From JAWLEP01 sp964553045 (lineage in GTDB: Bacteria > Fermentibacterota > Fermentibacteria > Fermentibacterales > JCC-6): DNA of 64,000 bases. Where the stretch lies: contig CAZKJG010000005.1 of the NCBI GenBank assembly GCA_964553045.1, forward strand, positions 1 through 64,000. The letters run 5' to 3'. The position numbers were made by a program, and so were the translations under genes. The notes under the pieces were generated by a model, which was given only the letters and a program-made list of their open reading frames with translations, ran no database searches and was not told where the DNA came from. Below, one piece after another: positions 15,367 to 23,665 of the stretch (positions within the stretch are counted from its first letter, which is position 1; each line of letters opens with the position of its first letter).

Positions 15367-18300
15367 TCAGGGATGGATATCCGGCGCCCCATGCCGGGCG
15401 GTCTCGGCGTCGGAGAACCAGCCGCAGAGGGCCTCCATGCCGCTGCCGTTGGCCACTTGCACCAGGTTGGCCAGCTCCTCATCGACCAGCATGAATCTCC
15501 GCCCGATTCGGTCTGCGTACCTCTCCCCCCCCAGGGAGTCGGCCAGCCAGCTCACAGACGGGGCGGCCCAGGAGATCAGGGAGTCCACCTGCACCTGCGA
15601 GAGGTAGGGCGAAGACCACATCTGAGTGGACAGGAGCATGTAGGCAAGCTCCACCCTGGCCAGATGGCCCTCCTCCACTGCCGGTCCGGAGGAGTCCGCA
15701 GCCGATACGATCCCGTCCAGCGCCGCCGCCAGACCGTAGAGGATTCCGTCCTCCGTCCAGGGAGCGCCGTCGGCCCCTCGCGCCGCGCAGTACCTGGGAC
15801 CGCCCAGGGCTCTCCATCGCCGCTCCAGCAGGGCGGCCACGCTGTCCCGCGTGGACTCCGGGAACTCGCTCTCGGCCAGCTCGCACAGCCCCGAGAACTC
15901 GCGGTCGGCGTACAGCATCAGCACCGAGCCCTCTCGCATCGGACCCCACCATCCCGGCTGGCCCGCCCGGGCCGCAGAGGCGGAGATCAGGTCCTCGAAG
16001 GGCCTCAGGCCCATTCGCGTCCTGCCCAGGTGCACCCCGTAATAGCGCACCAGCAGCCGCAGATGTAGGAAGAGCGCCGACACCGGCTCCCGGGAGAGGC
16101 CGGCCCTGGCCCGGACCACGGGAAGCGCCATTCCCGGAAAACCGTAGTCCGGGGGAATGGTATCCAGAATGCTTCTGGCCGCTGCGGTGTCCCCGGCGAG
16201 CAGAAGGCTGTCGGCCCGCAGGGCGAGCCTGTCCATGCGGGCCATCTCTATGAGCACGGCATACCGGTCACCCTCGAGTATGCGCAATCCCTGCTCGTCG
16301 TATACTTCGGCCGCCATTCGAACCATCGAGTCCGCCCTGTCCGGATAGCGCTGCAGCATGAAGGCCACCGTGTTCAGGATCACGCCCTCCAGAGCCGACT
16401 GTTCCCGGCCGCCTCCGGCATCCACGTGCGGAACGCTGTGGAAGAGGTATGTGCGCCAGGCCCAGTCGCTCTCCAGCAGCGGGCCCAGGTCGCATATCTG
16501 CAGGTAGTAGTCCAACCTGCGGTGGGCGTGAAGCTCGTATGCCCTGTGCATGTAGACCATGGCCGAGTCCAGGTTGTCGAGCCTGGTATGGACCAGGGCC
16601 ATGTTGTTATGCACCTCCGCGTAGTCCGGAGCCAGCTCGCGAAGGCGTCTGTAGGCGTCCAGGGCCCTTCGCGTCATGTCCAGCTCCAGGGCGGTGTCTA
16701 TGTCCAGTCCGCCCTCCAGCCGCAGGAGGCTGCTCATGGGCTTGCTGTTGGGGGCGGCCACTATGGCCCTGGTGAGATAGCTGCTGCCCAGAGCGTACCA
16801 TCCGCCCAGGTCGGAGGGATGTGCCTCGACGCAGCGCTGGCAGTAGAAGACCGCGCTGTCCGCCGCCATCCTTCCCACACGCCAGCGGTCCAGCGCCCGC
16901 GAGCCAAGGCTGCGGTCACCGCTGGCCGCCCAGCGCGCGGCCATGCTGTTGGCCTGGTCCATGGCGGGCTCCGCCCGGGAGAGATGGACGTTCTTCCCCC
17001 CGAAGAGAAGCCGACCCGCCTTCATCGCCCCGGTGTACAGGGGCAGCGATAGCGCCAGCAGCACGGCCGGCACTACGGCGGGCAGGGCCGTGGGACGGGC
17101 CACTCGCCTCCACCTTTCGGCCACCTCCCTGCCCCCGATCATCATCATGCCGGCCAGCAGGGCCAGGAGCATCGCCGAGGGCGCCCATCGCAGAGCCACG
17201 GAGACCAGGCCCTCGGCCAGAAGGCCCAATACCGCCGCGGCTATGCCCGCCCCCAGAGCGTCCATCGGCCCCATGCGCCTGCGCCGCAGGACGACGGCCG
17301 CGGCGAGTCCGGCCCACAGCAGGGCGCCCACCAGCCCGGAGTCCAGGAGGAGCTCCAGGTACTCGCAGTGGGCGTGAAGCGTGTTGTGGCTCACGCCCAT
17401 GAGGTGGTATGCGGGATTGCGGTAGGCGGGAAAGACCTTCTGGAAGCTCCCGGGCCCCCATCCCGTCACCGGCCGGTCCAGAAAGGCCCGGAGGGCTCCG
17501 CTCCATATGACCCTTCTTACCGTCAGCGTTCCGCCGTCGCCGCCGGCCAGCTCTTCGAAGCGTCCATGCATGGGGACGTAGACCACCAGAATGCCCAAGA
17601 GCAGCAGCAGTACGATGACCAGCATGGTCCGGCGGCCGATCCTCCGCGCCTGCAGGGCGAGCAGCACCAGGAAGCCCGCCCCCAGACCTATGAGGCTGCC
17701 CCGGGTTCCGCTGGCCACGATGGCCAGCCCGGAGAGGCATACCACGCCTATGGAGGCGGGCAGCAGGATCGCTCCCGGCAGCTTTCTGTACAGCATGTAC
17801 CCTATGGCCGGCATGGGCAGCACAGCCGCCAGGCTGCCCATCAGGTTGGGGTTGCCCAGGGACCCGGAGACCCTTCCGGACTTGGCGAGGGCCCGGTCCC
17901 ACGGAAATACCCCCACCTCTCCCCATTGCAGCAGGGCGTAGACGCAAACCAGGCCCCCGGCAGCCAGAAGGACGAGCGCCAGGCGGTCCCGGACCCATCT
18001 GTCTGCGAACAGGGCCAGAGCCGCGGCGATGATCGAAAGGGCCAGAAGGGAGGCGGAATTGAAAGGCGCATTCACCGAGCCGCTTCCGGCCAGCATGTGA
18101 ACCGGCCCCAGAAGGAGGACCGCCGCCAGGGGAATCAGCTGCGCCGGTCCCAGCCGCGGCGCCGCCCGGAGCTTTCCCGTCAGCCCCAGGACCAGCACCG
18201 CAAGGGCTACAGCGAGACCTCCGGCGATGTACGAGGCCTCCTTGATGAGAATGCTGGTCCTGCTGTTGGTCTGAACCAGGAACAGAACCGCCAGCAGGGC

Positions 18301-18372
18301 GGCCGACAGGCAGACCAGGAGGACCCAGCGCTGGGCAGCCGCCGGCCCGTCCGGACGGTCAGTACTGCTCAT
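15367..18372 (-). CDS. O-antigen ligase/polymerase-type membrane protein with C-terminal TPR region
   Basis: The 1001-residue protein has about 12 hydrophobic helices in its first 430 residues and the Wzy_C/ligase features. These are SGSLGNPNLMGSL, ASGTRGSLIGL and the large periplasmic loop RPVTGWGPGSF...SHNTLHAHCEYLELLLDSGLVG. From about residue 500 it is soluble and helical with TPR-like units (DYAEVHNNMALVHTRLDNLDSA). Such proteins join lipid-linked glycans to lipid A or another acceptor or polymerise repeat units; the acceptor cannot be read here. It overlaps the WecA-like gene by 14 bases, linking ligation to glycan initiation. Confidence 0.82.
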   Translation of the reverse strand: MSSTDRPDGPAAAQRWVLLVCLSAALLAVLFLVQTNSRTSILIKEASYIAGGLAVALAVLVLGLTGKLRAAPRLGPAQLIPLAAVLLLGPVHMLAGSGSVNAPFNSASLLALSIIAAALALFADRWVRDRLALVLLAAGGLVCVYALLQWGEVGVFPWDRALAKSGRVSGSLGNPNLMGSLAAVLPMPAIGYMLYRKLPGAILLPASIGVVCLSGLAIVASGTRGSLIGLGAGFLVLLALQARRIGRRTMLVIVLLLLLGILVVYVPMHGRFEELAGGDGGTLTVRRVIWSGALRAFLDRPVTGWGPGSFQKVFPAYRNPAYHLMGVSHNTLHAHCEYLELLLDSGLVGALLWAGLAAAVVLRRRRMGPMDALGAGIAAAVLGLLAEGLVSVALRWAPSAMLLALLAGMMMIGGREVAERWRRVARPTALPAVVPAVLLALSLPLYTGAMKAGRLLFGGKNVHLSRAEPAMDQANSMAARWAASGDRSLGSRALDRWRVGRMAADSAVFYCQRCVEAHPSDLGGWYALGSSYLTRAIVAAPNSKPMSSLLRLEGGLDIDTALELDMTRRALDAYRRLRELAPDYAEVHNNMALVHTRLDNLDSAMVYMHRAYELHAHRRLDYYLQICDLGPLLESDWAWRTYLFHSVPHVDAGGGREQSALEGVILNTVAFMLQRYPDRADSMVRMAAEVYDEQGLRILEGDRYAVLIEMARMDRLALRADSLLLAGDTAAARSILDTIPPDYGFPGMALPVVRARAGLSREPVSALFLHLRLLVRYYGVHLGRTRMGLRPFEDLISASAARAGQPGWWGPMREGSVLMLYADREFSGLCELAESEFPESTRDSVAALLERRWRALGGPRYCAARGADGAPWTEDGILYGLAAALDGIVSAADSSGPAVEEGHLARVELAYMLLSTQMWSSPYLSQVQVDSLISWAAPSVSWLADSLGGERYADRIGRRFMLVDEELANLVQVANGSGMEALCGWFSDAETARHGAPDIHP

Positions 18373-19444
18373 CGCCGGGCCTGCCTCCCTCGCCCTTGTG
18401 GATGAAATACGACATCACGCCCACCACCGCGGCGGCATGGATGAATACGAGAACCGCCTGGTACGGCTTCAGCGTGGGCAGGAGCATGGCCAGCGTCCCC
18501 ATCATGACCCCTATTACGTAGAGCATGTTCACCGATGCCAGATGGCTGAATCCGATCCTCATCAGTCTGTGCGCCAGGTGGTTGCGGTCGCCCTTCAGCA
18601 GGGGCTCGCCCCGCCTCCATCTGTAGATCAGCACCATCGCGGTATCCACCAGGGGAACCGCCAGCACCAACAGGGGGGTGAGCACCGCCAGCTCGCGTAT
18701 TCCCCCCATCGGCGTGTAGACTCCGAGTATGGCTATGAGACCGAGCATGAAGCCCAGCAGGTTGCTCCCGCTGTCGCCCATGAATATGGAGGCCGGGTTG
18801 CGGTTGTACACCAGAAAGCCCAGACATGAGCCGGTTATGGCCGCCGCTATGAAGGCCACCGCGTAGTTGGAAACCAGAACGTTGCTCACCGCGAGGAATG
18901 CGCTGGCTATCGCGGAGATGCCGGCGGCCAGGCCGTCCGCATGGTCCAGAAGGTTCATCGAGTTGGTGATGAAGACCAGCCAGAAGATGGTCAGCGGAGC
19001 CGCCAGCAGGGCCCAGCTTCCCTCGAGGAACAGGCGAACCTGTGCGCCCTGCAGCAGGAAGTAGGCGCCCACCAGAAGTGCTGACAGGGTGTGCAGGGCC
19101 AGCTTCCGGGCCGGACCCAGGTCCAGGGCGTCGTCCAGCAGCCCGGTAAGGCACATGAGCAGCCCGCCGGCGAGCACCATGAAACCCAGCGACTGCCAGT
19201 TCAGCGGGGTGTCGGCAACCGGGCCCTCGGAGAGCTGCGGCCACAGGGCCAGCCCCAGGCCTATGGTCGCCCCGAAGGAGACGAAGAGGGCCAGCCCCCC
19301 CAGAACGGGGGTCGCCAGCCGGTGCCTCTTTCTGCCGTGAGGCCGGTCCATCATGCCCGTGCGTATGGAGAGCCTGCGGGCCAGAGGCGTCACGAGAACC
19401 GCTGCTATCAGGGCTATCAGAAAAGCATAGGCGACGAAGATCAT
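18359..19444 (-). CDS. Polyprenyl-phosphate GlcNAc-1-phosphate transferase-like (WecA/TagO/MraY family)
   Basis: Starts lipid-linked glycan synthesis by moving a sugar-1-phosphate onto undecaprenyl phosphate. The 361 residues form about 10-11 membrane helices. The cytoplasmic motifs are MDRPHGRKRHRLATPVLGG, a GLLDDALDL loop, NLLDHADGLA (the usual second motif, with His-Ala in place of the common Gly-Leu), FMGDSGSNLLG and the His motif DRNHLAHRL. The substrate may be HexNAc as in WecA. Its ATG overlaps the end of the ABC ATPase gene (ATGA). Confidence 0.88.
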   Translation of the reverse strand: MIFVAYAFLIALIAAVLVTPLARRLSIRTGMMDRPHGRKRHRLATPVLGGLALFVSFGATIGLGLALWPQLSEGPVADTPLNWQSLGFMVLAGGLLMCLTGLLDDALDLGPARKLALHTLSALLVGAYFLLQGAQVRLFLEGSWALLAAPLTIFWLVFITNSMNLLDHADGLAAGISAIASAFLAVSNVLVSNYAVAFIAAAITGSCLGFLVYNRNPASIFMGDSGSNLLGFMLGLIAILGVYTPMGGIRELAVLTPLLVLAVPLVDTAMVLIYRWRRGEPLLKGDRNHLAHRLMRIGFSHLASVNMLYVIGVMMGTLAMLLPTLKPYQAVLVFIHAAAVVGVMSYFIHKGEGGRPGDEQY

Positions 19445-20508
19445 TCCCCGGCTCCCACCCTCCTTCCCGTACTCGGGTTGAACAGATGGCAGCGGGTCAT
19501 TCGCAGCGCGGCCCTCACGCTGTCGCCGGGCTCCACGGGCGTATCCGGTTCGATACGGGCCACCAGCTCCCCGCCGCCGGTCTGCATGTATACGATCTTC
19601 TCGTTGCCCAGGGTCTCCACGACCTCCACGCCGGCTTCCAGGGGGCCGGCATCCTCCAGGTCGACGTCCTCCGGACGGACTCCCAGTATCATGCCGCCCG
19701 GGCCCGGCGGGTCACGGAAGGCACCCAGATCGGCGCCTTCCGGCGTAGCGGCGGAGCCGGAAGGGTCCAGCTCCACTCGCAGGAAGTTCATGGCCGGACT
19801 TCCGATGAAGCCCGCCACAAAAACGTTGTCCGGGCGATCGTAGAGGCCGAGTGGGGTGTCCACCTGCTGAACAACTCCGTCCTTGAGCACCACTATCCTG
19901 TCGCCCAGGGTCATCGCCTCGGCCTGGTCGTGTGTCACATAGAGCATGGTGGTTCCCAGCTTCCGGTGTATGCGGCTGAGCTCGCTCCTCATCTGCACCC
20001 TCAGCTTGGCGTCCAGGTTCGACAGCGGTTCGTCGAACAGGAACGCCGAGGGATGCCTCACTATTGCCCGACCCACCGCCACCCTCTGGCGCTGTCCGCC
20101 GGAGAGGGCCCTGGGCTTGCGGTCCAGGTAGGGCTCGAGGCCCAGGATCCCGGCGGCCTCGCGGACGAAGCCGTCGATCCGTTCCGGGGGCGTCTTTCGC
20201 ATCTTCAGGCCGAAGGCCATGTTGTCGTAGACCGTCATGTGCGGGTACAGGGCGTAGTTCTGAAAGACCATGGCGATATCCCGGTCCTGGGGCCTGGTCT
20301 CGGTCACGTCCTGTCCGCCCACGAAAACCCTGCCCGCGGTGGGGCTCTCCAGCCCGGCCAGTATGCGCAGCGTCGTGGATTTTCCGCAGCCGCTGGGACC
20401 CACCAGAACCAGGAACTCACCCTCCTCCACGTCCAGCGAGAAATCCGAGAGGGCCACCACGTCTCCGTCAAAGACCTTGCTGACATCCCTGAAGCTCACC
20501 CTGGCCAA
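19441..20508 (-). CDS. Sugar-type ABC transporter ATPase (UgpC/MsmX family), orphan
   Basis: The 355-residue ATPase has Walker A GPSGCGKST, signature LSGGQRQR, Walker B FLFDEPLSNLD and H-loop YVTHDQAEA. It also has the C-terminal MalK-like TOBE domain (PGGMILGVRPEDV, LGNEKIVY). This subclass energises carbohydrate importers. No permease or binding protein lies anywhere in the window, so it may serve distant transporters as MsmX does. The TTG start has an AGGTGAG site. Position between a WecA-like gene and a glycan-binding lipoprotein may be chance or a link to sugar supply. Confidence 0.9.
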   Translation of the reverse strand: MARVSFRDVSKVFDGDVVALSDFSLDVEEGEFLVLVGPSGCGKSTTLRILAGLESPTAGRVFVGGQDVTETRPQDRDIAMVFQNYALYPHMTVYDNMAFGLKMRKTPPERIDGFVREAAGILGLEPYLDRKPRALSGGQRQRVAVGRAIVRHPSAFLFDEPLSNLDAKLRVQMRSELSRIHRKLGTTMLYVTHDQAEAMTLGDRIVVLKDGVVQQVDTPLGLYDRPDNVFVAGFIGSPAMNFLRVELDPSGSAATPEGADLGAFRDPPGPGGMILGVRPEDVDLEDAGPLEAGVEVVETLGNEKIVYMQTGGGELVARIEPDTPVEPGDSVRAALRMTRCHLFNPSTGRRVGAGE

Positions 20509-20541
20509 CGGCGCTCACCTCTTCGAAGCCGCGGGGCAAAG

Positions 20542-20910
20542 CTACTCATCTGTCACCAGCACGGAGACCCTGCGGTCTCCGAATAGGGCGGTCTCGGGAT
20601 TGCGCGGGTCGGCCATCCATACCGATCCGTCGATCACGAAAGCGTACCGGAAGCGTCCCCTGCCGGGACGCGGGCTGGCCTCCCACCAGCCGTCCTCCCC
20701 CCGCTCCATCAGTCCCGCGTTCGGGTCCAGAACGCCCCCGGGAACCAGGGTGCCGCCCCAGTCGTTCCAGTCCCCCACCACCTGTACCCTGGCGGCGCCC
20801 GGCCGGTAGAGCCTGAGGACGGCCCCGTCATCGGGAAGCCTGGCGGGTGTCAGGGCAGAGCAGGACAGGAGGATCAGGGCGGCGGAGAGTATAGCGGCGG
20901 CCGGTCTCAT
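20542..20910 (-). CDS. Lipoprotein with CBM48/AMPK-type glycan-binding domain
   Basis: A lipoprotein signal (hydrophobic residues 5-16, then LLSC with Cys17) precedes one immunoglobulin-like domain of about 90 residues. It matches the CBM48 glycogen-binding pattern: VQVVGDWNDWG, a GWWEAS strand, GRFRYAFVIDGSVWMADP and a closing Asn. These modules bind alpha-glucans and normally sit on enzymes; here the module stands alone on a lipid anchor. It overlaps the upstream outer-membrane gene by ATGA. Confidence 0.75.
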   Translation of the reverse strand: MRPAAAILSAALILLSCSALTPARLPDDGAVLRLYRPGAARVQVVGDWNDWGGTLVPGGVLDPNAGLMERGEDGWWEASPRPGRGRFRYAFVIDGSVWMADPRNPETALFGDRRVSVLVTDE

Positions 20911-22157
20911 GGCATCACCTCCGCTACCAGGTCCACTCCCATGGAAACCTCCCCCTCCTCCCAGGTCAGCGAGATGCCTCCGACCAGCCCGCCCGAGGCC
21001 ACCCGGGCGGCCACCGAGCCCACCGGATCCAGCTCCCCCGCCGGAGAACCGGACAGCTCCATCGTGCCGTGCACATCCGGCCTGGGAGTGTAGGAAGCCC
21101 GTCCTGCCACCCGCAGGCTGTCGCCCATGACCCGCAGGCCCGCTCCGGCTCCCGCCAGCGGCCTTCGAAGGTCGGCGTCCAGCCTGGCGTCGGGGTCTCC
21201 CGCCTCTGCCATCCCGACCGAAAGGGTGTACTCGATGTCGGCACTGCTCAGCATGTACAGGCCGACTCCCGCCGAGTCCTCAACCATATCCTCGAAATCG
21301 ACTCTTCCGTAGCCCCAGGCCGCCAGGGAGTGCTGCAGCGAGCGCAGAACCACCCTGATGCCGGCCGTCCTCTGTCCCGGACAGAGGCCGCCGGTGCCCG
21401 GCCGCAGGCTGTCGCCGGCCAGACGGGCCTCCGGAGTCACCTCCAACCGGAGATCCAGCGACGGCCGCAAACCGATTTCACGGAGCTGCAGGCCGGCGGC
21501 CCAGCCTCCGTCGTCCCCCCTGCTTCGAAGCACGGTCATCCAAGGAGAAAACCTCATTATGGACAGCCAGCCTTCCAGGGCGTCGTAGCCGACTTCTCCC
21601 TGAGGGCCGCGGCGGGTGAATCTGTAGGCGCGGAAGGTCCCGAACCCGGCCCAGGGAGCCCGGATCGCCGCGTAGGACATGGTGTCCCCCGCGAAGGGAC
21701 GGTAGAGGGAGTAGGAGCCCCGAAAGCCCAGAAATCCCCCGGCCGTGAGAGACATCCCCGAAAGCGAGTCTGCCTCTGTCTCGGTAAGGTCCAGATACGC
21801 CCCCTCCAGGGAGGGCAGGAACGGCTGCCGGCAGCCGTGGAAAACCTCTCCCCCCAGCCATGGGGTGCCGGGCAGCCGGGCCCTGACCAGAAGCCGGTCG
21901 AGGCCCACCTCTAAACTGTCGGCGGCGACGGATTCCCCGCGGAAGCCGAATACGGAAGGCTCGGCCAGGACCGACAGCCCCTCGCCCCGGAATAGCTCCA
22001 GGCGGATTCTCGTCCTGTGCTCCCATTCGCCGAGCCGCAGCTCGTCCCCGTTCACCCGGGACTCCGCCCGGCCGAATACGAGCCCCCCCGCGCCGGCTTC
22101 GAAACCGGCGCTGTCGGGCTGTGCAGCCAGAAGCGTCAGGAGCAGGGCGACTACCAC
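20907..22157 (-). CDS. Beta-rich envelope protein, probable outer-membrane barrel
   Basis: From GTG at 22157 the 416-residue product begins with a short hydrophobic signal (VVALLLTLLAA). It then shows many alternating strands and tight turns with few Cys or long helices, the look of an outer-membrane beta-barrel or beta-sheet wall protein. No named family is recognised. The longer open frame to 23027 is shadow of the neighbouring gene. The GTG overlaps the TAG of the PorV-like gene, and its end overlaps the CBM48 lipoprotein, so the three form a translational unit. Confidence 0.6.
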   Translation of the reverse strand: MVVALLLTLLAAQPDSAGFEAGAGGLVFGRAESRVNGDELRLGEWEHRTRIRLELFRGEGLSVLAEPSVFGFRGESVAADSLEVGLDRLLVRARLPGTPWLGGEVFHGCRQPFLPSLEGAYLDLTETEADSLSGMSLTAGGFLGFRGSYSLYRPFAGDTMSYAAIRAPWAGFGTFRAYRFTRRGPQGEVGYDALEGWLSIMRFSPWMTVLRSRGDDGGWAAGLQLREIGLRPSLDLRLEVTPEARLAGDSLRPGTGGLCPGQRTAGIRVVLRSLQHSLAAWGYGRVDFEDMVEDSAGVGLYMLSSADIEYTLSVGMAEAGDPDARLDADLRRPLAGAGAGLRVMGDSLRVAGRASYTPRPDVHGTMELSGSPAGELDPVGSVAARVASGGLVGGISLTWEEGEVSMGVDLVAEVMP

Positions 22158-22975
22158 GAGGTCTCCCCCAGCTTGAGCCACAGCCCGGCGGCGTGGGATG
22201 CCGAGCCGGTGGTCAGCCTGATGCCGTAGTCGGCCATCAGCCGTCCGGCGCGGGCCGAGATTCCGCATCCCCAGAACCCGCCGTCGGTGCCTGCCATGAC
22301 CGTGACCATGTCCGATACCCGCAGGTCGGCGCCCACGGAGGCCCCGCCGCTTCCGAAACCGAGATGGCCGCGAAGCTCCCGGCCGAAGATGTACGTGCAT
22401 GAGGCCTCCAGACCGGTGTAGCCGTCTTCGGAACGCAGGGAATCGGGCCCCCACCCGACCACCCTGGATGGACGGATGCCCAGACCCAGACTGAAGGTGG
22501 GGAAGAAGGCCACCTGCGCGGAGCTCGATGCCAGAAGCTCCCCGCCCCTGCCGCCGCCCCGGGACGTGCTGCGGGCCTCCAGCGAAGCCCCCAGGGATAC
22601 CGACGGCCCGAAGAAGCCCTCCATGAAGGAGATGGGGTCGCCGGTTACCAGCCAGGCCGCCGCCGCGGAGGCTCCCAGCGTGTCCGCGCTTCCAGCTGAG
22701 GCACCCAGCACTGCGCCCGCGTAGAGGTCTCCGAAGGGTCCCCCGGCGGCCAGGCGGCCGCCCCGCTCCGAGGACCATTCGGCATCGGATGCGTTGTTCC
22801 CCAGGCGGCCGGCGACACCGGCCTGCCATACCTCGGCCCGCACCAGACAGGCGGGCGCCTCCATCCATGAGAGGGGCCCGTCCGCCCACGAGTAGGCCGG
22901 AACGGCCATCGCGTGGCGGGACGGAGCGGACGCGGCGGACAGGGAAACCAGCAGCCCGGCCAGAAGTGGAGCCAT
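22151..22975 (-). CDS. PorV/PorQ-like outer-membrane barrel protein
   Basis: Signal peptide (about residues 1-16), then 274 residues in total of barrel-like alternation with Gly-rich turns. It ends in the pattern ADYGIRLTTGSASHAAGLWLKLG, which resembles the C-terminal strands of PorV/PorQ-type (FadL-fold) proteins of FCB bacteria. In those lineages such proteins assist type IX secretion or carry hydrophobic cargo; no other type IX gene is in the window. It shares one base with the stop of the degenerate GGDEF gene (TGATG). Confidence 0.6.
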   Translation of the reverse strand: MAPLLAGLLVSLSAASAPSRHAMAVPAYSWADGPLSWMEAPACLVRAEVWQAGVAGRLGNNASDAEWSSERGGRLAAGGPFGDLYAGAVLGASAGSADTLGASAAAAWLVTGDPISFMEGFFGPSVSLGASLEARSTSRGGGRGGELLASSSAQVAFFPTFSLGLGIRPSRVVGWGPDSLRSEDGYTGLEASCTYIFGRELRGHLGFGSGGASVGADLRVSDMVTVMAGTDGGFWGCGISARAGRLMADYGIRLTTGSASHAAGLWLKLGETSW

Positions 22976-23658
22976 CAGAGCCTCTCCAGAAGCTCCTCGG
23001 CGGATACGTTGCCGAAGTTGCCGCCATCGTAGGATATCTTCAGCTTGCCCTCGGCCACCTCGGGAACCTTTCTTCTCAGCCGCGCCATGGCCACCTCGGC
23101 CTCGCTGCGGGAGGTATTGGGCATGAGCACCAGAACGCCGCCGCTCGACAGGTGGCAGAGGTGATCGGAGAGCCTGAGGTTGATCATCATGTCCAGGGCC
23201 ACATCCCGGGGAACGGCGCCTTCAATGCTCACCACTTTCAGTATGCTGAAGGGCCCTCCGCTGCGGCGCGACCAGGCCAGCAGAAAGCGAAGCATGTGCC
23301 GGGCCACCACTGCGTCGCCCACACGGAAGACGCTGTCGCCCATGATCCGGACGGCACGAAAGATCAGCTCCTCCCTGCCGGTGGGGTAGAAGACGACGTC
23401 GCCTACGCCGCAGGACCTGGCCTCCTCGGCCTCCTCCATGGACCTGACCAGCCCCAGAACCGGCTGGAAGTGCTCGCCGCGCCGGTCCACGAGCTCGCAG
23501 ACCGACCTTATCGAATCCAGGCCGTACGCGAGCAGGAGCGAAGGCATGGGCTCGTCATCGTCGGGCAGGCCGGCCGCCGCCTCCTCGCCGCCGGCGCCCT
23601 GGACCATGGACACTATGTCCCTCGTGATTCCGGGCTCTCCTCCCACTACCCTGATCAT
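22975..23658 (-). CDS. Degenerate GGDEF-type protein with receiver-like N-terminus
   Basis: The 227-residue product has an N-terminal alpha/beta part that resembles a response-regulator fold without its phosphoacceptor pattern. Its C-terminal half aligns with the GGDEF fold: a LRLSDHLCHL helix, then SSGGVLVLMPNTSRSEAEVAMARLRRKV where GGDEF-LVLLP-T-EA would be. The catalytic DEF residues are gone, so it cannot be an ordinary cyclase; it may bind a nucleotide or act as a scaffold. ATG at 23658 has a GGGAG site and follows the PAS gene by 7 bases. Confidence 0.65.
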   Translation of the reverse strand: MIRVVGGEPGITRDIVSMVQGAGGEEAAAGLPDDDEPMPSLLLAYGLDSIRSVCELVDRRGEHFQPVLGLVRSMEEAEEARSCGVGDVVFYPTGREELIFRAVRIMGDSVFRVGDAVVARHMLRFLLAWSRRSGGPFSILKVVSIEGAVPRDVALDMMINLRLSDHLCHLSSGGVLVLMPNTSRSEAEVAMARLRRKVPEVAEGKLKISYDGGNFGNVSAEELLERL

Positions 23659-23665
23659 CTCCCAA

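Noticed and set aside
22151..22975. Type IX secretion locus
   Set aside because: The barrel resembles PorV/PorQ in its last strands, but no PorU, PorX, PorK-N or SprA homologue is present.
20907..23027. Long minus-strand frame extending the barrel gene to 706 codons
   Set aside because: The first 290 codons overlap the PorV-like gene in another frame and look like shadow; the signal peptide begins at GTG 22157.
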